51,688 nucleotides of DNA, from NCBI RefSeq assembly GCF_024160105.1, contig NZ_JAMFTQ010000014.1:1-51688 (forward strand), read 5' to 3'. This stretch comes from Corynebacterium stercoris. GTDB taxonomy: Bacteria; Actinomycetota; Actinomycetes; Mycobacteriales; Mycobacteriaceae. This document shows positions 46,164 to 51,688 of the stretch, piece after piece. Every line of letters begins with the position of its first letter. Position 1 is the first letter of the stretch. Below the pieces are notes generated by a model, which had not been told where the DNA came from, made no database searches, and saw only the letters and a list, made by a program, of their open reading frames with translations. The translations under genes and the position numbers were made by a program.

Positions 46164-47357
46164 ATGGCACAGGAAACCTACTCCCCCTGGCACACCGTCC
46201 GCACCACCGCGCTGCGGGAGATGCAGATCATCTCCCGCAGCCGCGCGGTGATTTTCACCCTGGTGATCCTGATCGTGGCCACCCTCGGCATGATCGGGTT
46301 CTTCACGTGGCAGGCCAATAAGGACGATGCCGCTGCTGCGGGCGACAGCGTGGCTGTTGTTGGCGTCGATACGCAATCGCTCTCCGCGGCCGGCCTGGAC
46401 CCGCAAGGGGCGGCGGACCGCGCGGAGGCCGAGCGCCTGGTGCGCGACGGCGACGTGAAAGCGGCCGTCGTCGCGGACGGCACCACGTGGGACGTGATCT
46501 CGGACGGCTTCCCGTCGGGTTCCGTGATGGACGCGGTCGAGGCGGTTGCGCAGGCGCAATCGCAGGCTGAGGCGCTGCAGAACCTCGGCATCGACCCGGC
46601 CGAGTACGCCGCCGCGGCGCCGCAGATCCAGGTCAACGCTGTGGATGTCGACGGCGACGAGGGCGCAGAGGAGCAATTCATCCGCCAGCTCACCGCGTTC
46701 ATTTCGCTGATGGTGATGATCTTCACCGTGATCACGTTCGCGGCGCAGGTGGGCAGCCGCGTGACGGAGGAAAAGTCCTCGCGCGTGGTCGAGCTGGTGC
46801 TCGCCAGCGTCCGCCCGATGGATTTCCTGGCCGGCAAGATCCTGGGCAACCTGGCGTACGGCTTTATCGCCACGGCGGTCATCCTCGGCGCAGGCGCGCT
46901 CGGCCTCAACTTCTCCGGGCTGCTCGACGGCGTGCCGTTCGACTGGTCGATTCTGCCCATCATGCTCATCGCCTGGCTGCTGGGCATGCTGTTCTTCAGC
47001 GCGCTCTACGCCGCCGCCGGCGCGATGGTACAGCGCACGGAAGACTTGCAGTCCACGCAGATGCCGATCCTGTTGCTCATCATGGCCAGCGCGTACGTGC
47101 CGGCGTTCGGGTGGACCAGCACCAGCGAGACCTGGATGCAGGTGTGCTCCTGGATCCCGCCGCTGTCCATCTTCGCCGCACCGCTGACCTGGGCTGCCGG
47201 CGACCTCACCTCGCTGCAGCTCGGGCTGTCGTTCCTGCTCTCCCTCGCGGCGACGGTGCTGGTGGTGTGGCTGGCCGCGCGCATCTACCGGCGCTCAATC
47301 CTGAACAACGGGCGCGTGACCAAGTGGTCGGAGGCGCTCAAAGGCGCGCGGGCGTAG
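46164..47357 (+). CDS. ABC transporter permease (NatB/ABC-2 type)
   Basis: The 397-residue protein has one N-terminal membrane helix, a large outside domain (about 50-170) and five or six helices after that. The motif VTEEKSSRVVELVLASVRPM with FLAGKILGN is typical of NatB-like ABC-2 permeases. Together with the ATPase it forms an exporter, by analogy for sodium, drugs or lipids. It directly follows the ATPase gene, and its end lies near the truncated ParE stub on the other strand. Confidence 0.88.
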   Translation: MAQETYSPWHTVRTTALREMQIISRSRAVIFTLVILIVATLGMIGFFTWQANKDDAAAAGDSVAVVGVDTQSLSAAGLDPQGAADRAEAERLVRDGDVKAAVVADGTTWDVISDGFPSGSVMDAVEAVAQAQSQAEALQNLGIDPAEYAAAAPQIQVNAVDVDGDEGAEEQFIRQLTAFISLMVMIFTVITFAAQVGSRVTEEKSSRVVELVLASVRPMDFLAGKILGNLAYGFIATAVILGAGALGLNFSGLLDGVPFDWSILPIMLIAWLLGMLFFSALYAAAGAMVQRTEDLQSTQMPILLLIMASAYVPAFGWTSTSETWMQVCSWIPPLSIFAAPLTWAAGDLTSLQLGLSFLLSLAATVLVVWLAARIYRRSILNNGRVTKWSEALKGARA

Positions 47358-47405
47358 GGGCAAAAACGGCGCTACAGGTCTCGCACGAGGCGTGAACTCG
47401 ATCAT
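47358..47405 (-). pseudogene. Stub of a ParE toxin next to the orphan ParD
   Basis: Six bases after the ParD stop an ATG starts MIEFTPRAR, which is the usual ParE N-terminus. After nine residues the likeness ends and the frame runs as unrelated antisense through the end of the ABC permease gene. No downstream ParE body exists, so the toxin is deleted. Confidence 0.5.
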
Positions 47406-47411
47406 GTAGAG

Positions 47412-47642
47412 CTAAATGTCCCTGAGGTAAGCATCGAAATCGATCGGAAGGGCTGGACCGCTATCCAGTCCTTCTTCGATTGCTGCTCGCAGCGCCTCGA
47501 AGCGTTGCTCCCGCTCTTCCACTAACCTCAGCCCCTCGCGTAAAACCTCGCTGGCCGAGGCGTATCGGCCCGACTCTAGGAGATGCGAGATGAAGTGGTC
47601 GTAACGCTCACCAAGCACAACCGAAGTGTTTTTGCCAGCCAT
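47412..47642 (-). CDS. Orphan ParD-type antitoxin
   Basis: The 76-residue protein carries a ribbon-helix-helix domain (GKNTSVVLGERYDHFISHLL then SEVLREGLRLVEEREQRF) and an acidic tail (IEEGLDSGPALPIDFDAYL). It is like the intact ParD at 12933-13169, but its toxin partner is only a nine-residue stub. ATG 47642 gives the family start MAGKNTSV; the open frame extends 39 bases upstream. It could act as a free repressor or neutralise ParE toxins from other loci. It lies between the ABC exporter and xpb. Confidence 0.8.
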   Translation of the reverse strand: MAGKNTSVVLGERYDHFISHLLESGRYASASEVLREGLRLVEEREQRFEALRAAIEEGLDSGPALPIDFDAYLRDI

Positions 47643-47722
47643 GAAGCCAAGATACCAAAGTTTCCTAAACCGCCGGGCCAAGCGGTTCGACTCGCGCAGC
47701 CCAGGCGGGCATACTCTTCGGC

Positions 47723-49366
47723 ATGACGCTTGGTGACGGCCCCCTCATTGTCCAATCGGATAAGACCGTCCTCCTCGAGGTCGCGCACCCGCAGGCCGCC
47801 GCCGCCCGCACGGCGATAGCCCCGTTCGCTGAGCTGGAGCGCGCGCCCGAGCACGTGCACACGTACCGCATCACGCCACTTGCCCTGTGGAACGCGCGCG
47901 CCGCCGGCTTCGACGCGGAGCAGGCGGTGGACGTGCTCGAGCGCTACTCCCGCTTCCCCGTGCCTCAGGCGCTGCTTATCGACGTCGCCGAGACCATGGC
48001 CCGCTACGGCCGCCTCAAGCTGGTCAAGCACCCCGCCCACGGTCTGATCCTGGAGGCCGAAGACGCGGCGGTTCTCACCGAGGTGCTCCGGAGTAAGAAG
48101 ATCCAGCCGCTCACGGGCGCGCCGATTGATGATGTGACGGCCCCGGTCCATCCGTCGGAACGCGGGCGCATCAAGCAGGAGCTGACCAAGCTCGGCTGGC
48201 CGGTGGAGGACCTCGCCGGCTACGTCGACGGCGAGCACCACCCCATCGAGCTCACCGCCGGCGACGGCTGGGACCTGCGCGATTACCAGCAGTACGCCAC
48301 CGAGTCGTTCTGGGAGGGCGGCTCCGGTGTTGTCGTGTTGCCGTGCGGTGCGGGCAAGACCATCGTCGGCGCCGCGTCCATGGCCCAGGCGCAGACCACG
48401 ACGCTGATCCTGGTCACCAACACCGTCGCCGGCCGCCAGTGGCGCGACGAGCTGCTGCGCCGCACCACGCTCACGCCGAACGAGATCGGCGAGTACTCGG
48501 GCGAGCGTAAGGAGATCCGCCCCGTCACCATCGCGACGTACCAGGTGGTCACACGCAAAACGAAGGGCGAGTACAAGGCGCTGGAGCTCTTCGACTCGCG
48601 CGACTGGGGCCTCATTATCTACGACGAAGTCCACCTCCTCCCCGCCCCCGTCTTCCGCATGGCCGCGGACTTGCAATCGCGCCGCCGCCTCGGCCTCACC
48701 GCCACGCTCGTGCGCGAGGACGGCCGCGAGGACGACGTCTTCTCCCTCATCGGCCCCAAGCGTTACGACGCCCCCTGGAAAGAACTCGAACTCGCCGGCT
48801 ACATCGCCACCGCCGAATGCGTGGAGGTGCGCACCGAGCTTTCCGCGGAGGAGCGCCTGCTCTACGCCACCGCCGAGACCCGCGAGCGCTACCGCATCGC
48901 CGCCTGCAGCCGGGGCAAGCTCACCGCGCTGGACCGCATCCTTGCCACGCACGCCGGCAAGCAAACCTTGGTGATCGGGGCGTACGTGGACCAGCTCGAG
49001 GAGGTCGCCGCGCACATCGGGGCCCCGCTTATCGACGGCTCCTCCTCCACCAAGAACCGCGAGCAGACCTTCGACGCGTTCCGGCGCGGGGAGATTTCCA
49101 CCCTCGTCGTGAGCAAGGTGGCGAACTTCTCCATCGACCTGCCCGAAGCCGCCGTTGGCATCCAGATCTCCGGCACGTTCGGCTCGCGGCAGGAAGAGGC
49201 GCAGCGCCTCGGCAGGCTGCTTCGCCCGAAGGCGGACGGGGCGGAGGCGCTGTTCTACACCATCGTCGCACGCGACACGCTGGACGCCGAATACGCGGCG
49301 CGCCGGCAGCGCTTCCTCGCCGAGCAGGGCTACGCGTACCGCTTGGTGGATGCGTCCGACCTGTAG
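47723..49366 (+). CDS. DNA repair helicase XPB
   Basis: The 547-residue superfamily 2 helicase has an N-terminal damage-recognition-like region, motif I PCGAGKT (207-213), the DEVH box in IIYDEVHLLP, motif III GLTATLVREDG, and later QEEAQRLGRLLRPK. It unwinds DNA 3'-5' in repair, as the mycobacterial ercc3 (Rv0861c) homologue. CATACT lies seven bases before the ATG, so the gene is likely leaderless. In many actinobacteria it is adjacent to the helicase-associated gene found here at 43070-45148. Confidence 0.93.
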   Translation: MTLGDGPLIVQSDKTVLLEVAHPQAAAARTAIAPFAELERAPEHVHTYRITPLALWNARAAGFDAEQAVDVLERYSRFPVPQALLIDVAETMARYGRLKLVKHPAHGLILEAEDAAVLTEVLRSKKIQPLTGAPIDDVTAPVHPSERGRIKQELTKLGWPVEDLAGYVDGEHHPIELTAGDGWDLRDYQQYATESFWEGGSGVVVLPCGAGKTIVGAASMAQAQTTTLILVTNTVAGRQWRDELLRRTTLTPNEIGEYSGERKEIRPVTIATYQVVTRKTKGEYKALELFDSRDWGLIIYDEVHLLPAPVFRMAADLQSRRRLGLTATLVREDGREDDVFSLIGPKRYDAPWKELELAGYIATAECVEVRTELSAEERLLYATAETRERYRIAACSRGKLTALDRILATHAGKQTLVIGAYVDQLEEVAAHIGAPLIDGSSSTKNREQTFDAFRRGEISTLVVSKVANFSIDLPEAAVGIQISGTFGSRQEEAQRLGRLLRPKADGAEALFYTIVARDTLDAEYAARRQRFLAEQGYAYRLVDASDL

Positions 49367-49404
49367 CTAGTTCGCGTCGCCGCCGAACCCTAGACTGAAG
49401 CACT

Positions 49405-50058
49405 ATGAGCGAGATGAAAGTCTTCAAGTTCGATGTCGACGAAGAGTATGCCAAGCAGCACAACGAGATGCTGCGCAACACCCGCAACCTGGTGATCTCC
49501 GGCTTCGCCCTGTTCGCCCTCTCCCTCATCGGCGCGCTGCTGTGCTGGCTCTTCATCAGCCCCGCCTCGCCGTGGCGCCTCCTCGGCACGGTGGGTCTCG
49601 CGCTTTTCGGCATCATGATGCTCCTCGTCGCGCTCCTCATCCCGCGCTCCGTGGGCAAGGCACAAACGCTTTACGACGCCCACCCCCTCGCCCCCGCAGT
49701 CATCAGCGAGAACGCCGGCACTACTGTAACCCTGTCGGCGCTGGTGAACGCGAACGTAGATCCGGCGCTGCCGCCGCGCTGGGGCCTGACCTCAGTCGTC
49801 GTGAAGCCAATTCCGAACACCAACGACGCGAAGGGCACCCACGTGCCTGTCACCGCAGTGGGCGCGCAGCGTTCCACGCACGACAAGAACCACTGGCAGA
49901 CGATCACGCCCATGCCGATCGCGTGGGCCACGCCCGACAAGGACGTGATCACCACAGCGCGGAAGGCGATTCCGCAGGAGCAGTGGCGAGTGCTGGAGCG
50001 TGCGGTGAAGAACGCCGAGACGCTCGAGCAGTCCAAGAACTCGCTGGTCGTGCTTTAA
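49405..50058 (+). CDS. DUF3239-like corynebacterial membrane protein
   Basis: The 217-residue protein has a short acidic-basic N-terminus (KVFKFDVDEEYAKQHNEMLR), two membrane helices (about 30-50 and 60-80) and a cytoplasmic or outside domain of about 135 residues. The order and start fit what I remember of DUF3239 proteins of Corynebacterium, but no function is established. TAGACT at 49391-49396 lies eight bases before the ATG (leaderless). Its stop TAA overlaps that of the convergent MFS gene in a shared TTAA. Confidence 0.6.
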   Translation: MSEMKVFKFDVDEEYAKQHNEMLRNTRNLVISGFALFALSLIGALLCWLFISPASPWRLLGTVGLALFGIMMLLVALLIPRSVGKAQTLYDAHPLAPAVISENAGTTVTLSALVNANVDPALPPRWGLTSVVVKPIPNTNDAKGTHVPVTAVGAQRSTHDKNHWQTITPMPIAWATPDKDVITTARKAIPQEQWRVLERAVKNAETLEQSKNSLVVL

Positions 50059-51173
50059 GCGGCGGTTTTTCGCCCCTGCCACTGCTGCAGCAGCATCGCC
50101 GCAATGAGCAGGGCCGCCGGAACAGCGAAGCCTGCCGCGGCGTTGCGGAAGTAGATCGGGAGCAGCAGTACCGGCGTGAGCGCGAGGCCAAAGAAGCGGA
50201 ACGCGAGCACCGTCGAGTTGAACTTCGTACCGCCCGGCGTGCGCAGGGCCGAGTACGTCACCGTGGTCTGAATACCCTGCGCGCCGACGAAGGCGACCGC
50301 CCAGCACAGCGCGATGACGACCGGCCACCCCAGGTGCGGCACCAGCGCAATCGCGGCGGCACCGGCGAGCGTGCACGCCGTGAGCACCCGGAGCGCGCCA
50401 TACTTATCGACGGCTCCCCCAATCCGACCCGCAAAGAAAAACGCAGCGAGACCGCCCGCCATGATGACGAAGCCGCGCTGCGACGCCGGCATGCTGAACA
50501 CGCTCTCCAGGTGGATAGTGAGCACGGCACCCATGCCGATAATGCTCATGCCAACCGCCAGAATGGTGAGGATGTGCACGATCATCGGCGGCCACGCTAC
50601 CTTTTCCGAGGTGGTGTTCTTTGCTAGTGGCTGGATCCCCGGCACGCCAATGACGACCATCGCGAGTGCGACCGCGATCACCGCGAGGTAGAACAACTGC
50701 CAGTTCACGATTGCTGCGAAGCCGGCGACGAGTGGCGCCGCGCAGTTGCCCAGCGACTGCATAGCAAAGTATCTGCCGAGCGCTCCACCGAGCTTGTCCG
50801 GATGCGTCACCTCTCTGATTATCACCTGAAGAATCGGGAGCGTGAACGCGTTGGACAGCGACATCACCACGATGCCGCCGATGAATATCTTCCACGAAGG
50901 GGCGAGCATACAGATGATCGCCCCAATGAGCGTCGTGGCGTATGCGATCCGCACGACCTTGTGCGGCGAGAAGCGGTGCACAATGGCTGTGGAGAACAGC
51001 ATCGTCGTCGCAAACGGGATCATGTACGCCGTGACCGCGAACGCTGCTTCCTGCACCGTCTTGTCGAACGTCACCGCGATATCCGGAATCACCGCCGCCA
51101 ACGACTGCGCGGCGAACGGGCCGACAAAACCGCCCACGTACAGCATCCCCACGCGCATCTGCTTCAACTGCAT
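50055..51173 (-). CDS. MFS transporter
   Basis: The 372-residue protein has about twelve hydrophobic helices. It lacks a classical loop 2-3 motif, although RFSPHKVVRIAYATTLIG is like it, and AAFFFAGRIGGAVDKYGALR at the second half start is recognisable. ATG 51173 gives the family-like start MQLKQMRVGMLYVG; the open frame extends 450 bases upstream through repeat DNA, which is not coding. TACCCT lies eight bases before the ATG. Substrate unknown. Confidence 0.75.
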   Translation of the reverse strand: MQLKQMRVGMLYVGGFVGPFAAQSLAAVIPDIAVTFDKTVQEAAFAVTAYMIPFATTMLFSTAIVHRFSPHKVVRIAYATTLIGAIICMLAPSWKIFIGGIVVMSLSNAFTLPILQVIIREVTHPDKLGGALGRYFAMQSLGNCAAPLVAGFAAIVNWQLFYLAVIAVALAMVVIGVPGIQPLAKNTTSEKVAWPPMIVHILTILAVGMSIIGMGAVLTIHLESVFSMPASQRGFVIMAGGLAAFFFAGRIGGAVDKYGALRVLTACTLAGAAAIALVPHLGWPVVIALCWAVAFVGAQGIQTTVTYSALRTPGGTKFNSTVLAFRFFGLALTPVLLLPIYFRNAAAGFAVPAALLIAAMLLQQWQGRKTAA

Positions 51174-51269
51174 GGCTAGCAAGGGTAGTCCGCCGCGTAG
51201 GGGTGCTGGCGGCGCTGCCGCGTTCCGACGGCGCCTTCCTGCCCCGATGGCCCCCGCCGAGCTCGCTCG

Positions 51270-51355
51270 TCTCCGGCAGGTTGTGGAGTATTGTAGCGAC
51301 CTGGGGTTTTGGGTGGTGGTGTGAAAGATTCTGCAGAATCTTTCTGGGGCGCTCG
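51270..51355. repeat. Repeat copy 1 (with inner palindrome)
   Basis: TCTCCGGCAGGTTGT, then TGTAGCGACCTGGGG, then GGGTGG and an AAGAT/ATCTTTC segment occur here and again 146 bases later. The copies agree best in these blocks and differ in the bases between. No gene was found here. Confidence 0.65.
51324..51343. repeat. Perfect 20-base palindrome inside repeat copy 1
   Basis: AAAGATTCTG is followed directly by its reverse complement CAGAATCTTT. Copy 2 retains only the right half with changes. It has no T-run, so it is not an obvious terminator. Confidence 0.85.
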
Positions 51356-51415
51356 GGTCGGGGCACATGTCGGCCGCCGCCGACCCCCGGTCCGCGGCGC
51401 CCGCGGACACGGGAG

Positions 51416-51500
51416 TCTCCGGCAGGTTGTCACTGGATGTAGCGACCTGGGGAAACGGGTGGGTTATGAAGGATGTTGTCAAATCTTTCTTGGGTGCCGG
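51416..51500. repeat. Repeat copy 2
   Basis: This copy begins TCTCCGGCAGGTTGT, then ATGTAGCGACCTGGGG, GGGTGGG, and AAATCTTTCTTGGGTGCCGG. On the minus strand both copies contain a frame reading PQVAT and NLPET, perhaps a sign of a small coding relic or a family-wide conserved DNA. Between 51356 and 51415 there is unique DNA. Confidence 0.65.
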
Positions 51501-51520
51501 CAAAAGTCCGTACGCATGTG

Positions 51521-51560
51521 AAAGCAGCCCGGCCCCGGTGGTTTCCCGGGGTCGGGCTGC
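51521..51560 (-). terminator. Terminator of the rRNA operon
   Basis: Fifteen-base arms, GCAGCCCGGCCCCGG (51524-51538) and CCGGGGTCGGGCTGC, pair with one G-T and close a seven-base loop. On the minus strand the hairpin is followed by TTTC. It lies about 20 bases after the 5S gene. Confidence 0.85.
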
Positions 51561-51578
51561 GTACGGTGTGAAGTTGTT

Positions 51579-51688
51579 GGGTCGGCGGTAACCTACTCTC
51601 CCACACCCTCCCGGGTGCAGTACCATCGGCGCGGGCGGGCTTAGCTTCCGGGTTCGGAATGGGACCGGGCGTTTCCCCGCTGCTATTG
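51579..51688 (-). rRNA. rrf: 5S rRNA (partial; 5' end outside the window)
   Basis: The minus strand reads GCAGCGGGGAAACGCCCGGT, then CCATTCCGAACCCGGAAGCT, then GGTACTGCACCCGGGAGGGT and GAGAGTAGGTTACCGCC. This is the conserved core and 3' half of bacterial 5S rRNA. About ten bases of the 5' end lie past the right edge. The 23S and 16S genes should be beyond the edge. Confidence 0.93.

Noticed and set aside
51174..51626. Upstream extension of the MFS frame to 51626
   Set aside because: It runs through the repeats, the rRNA terminator and the 5S gene. The MFS family start is ATG 51173.

Overview
The window is chromosomal DNA from a high-GC actinobacterium, almost certainly a Corynebacterium. 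The genes and their order match the corynebacterial core: rpf1, xpb with its helicase-associated partner, gltA-fkpA, serC, sepH, mctBC, thyA-folA-mycoredoxin, lhr, pgi, chorismate mutase, pcrA, purN-purH. A mycoredoxin and a fragment of a corynebacterium-like 5S rRNA support this. The species cannot be named from the sequence. No database search was run; all family names rest on motifs and gene order.

Layout. 1-4.4 kb: the end of a probable insertion sequence, a serine hydrolase gene whose 3' end it appears to replace, then purH, purN and a DUF6350 membrane protein, all on the minus strand. 4.6-6.3 kb: two tandem secreted M23 peptidoglycan hydrolases, the second behind a well-formed nested hairpin leader. 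6.3-12.9 kb: pcrA, chorismate mutase, pgi, a GCS2-family ligase and a DedA protein. 12.9-15.9 kb: a small accessory patch between nei and lhr with an intact parDE toxin-antitoxin pair, a frameshifted fitA antitoxin with a stub of its PIN toxin, a DUF488 gene, an orphan 75-residue protein and a frameshifted remnant. 15.9-23.1 kb: lhr, then the divergent cysQ-thyA-folA-mycoredoxin operon and a tRNA-Arg(CCT). 23.2-27.9 kb: an OFA-type MFS transporter, two Tat-exported cell-envelope enzymes, and a DUF222-HNH gene preceded by two perfect inverted DnaA boxes. 28-41.8 kb: monocarboxylate transport (mctBC), an aldo/keto reductase, fkpA, gltA, serC, sepH, an rRNA/tRNA methyltransferase, a purine permease and several corynebacterial conserved proteins. 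41.8-51.2 kb: rpf1, the helicase-associated protein, an ABC exporter, an orphan ParD antitoxin, xpb, a DUF3239-like protein and an MFS transporter. The right edge carries a duplicated repeat and the 3' part of a 5S rRNA gene, the tail of a minus-strand rRNA operon.

Themes. About twenty genes have a TANNNT-like -10 hexamer 6-8 bases before the start codon and no Shine-Dalgarno sequence, so leaderless translation looks common here. Three cell-wall lytic genes (two M23 peptidases and rpf1) share GTAAC/GTTAC motifs upstream, as expected for MtrA control. Two separate loci show the same fate of a toxin-antitoxin pair: the antitoxin remains (one of them frameshifted) while the toxin is cut to its first few residues. 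No wholly new multi-gene system is evident. The most promising unexplained elements are the hairpin leader at 5518-5575, the paired DnaA boxes at 26719-26769 and the duplicated repeat beside the 5S gene.
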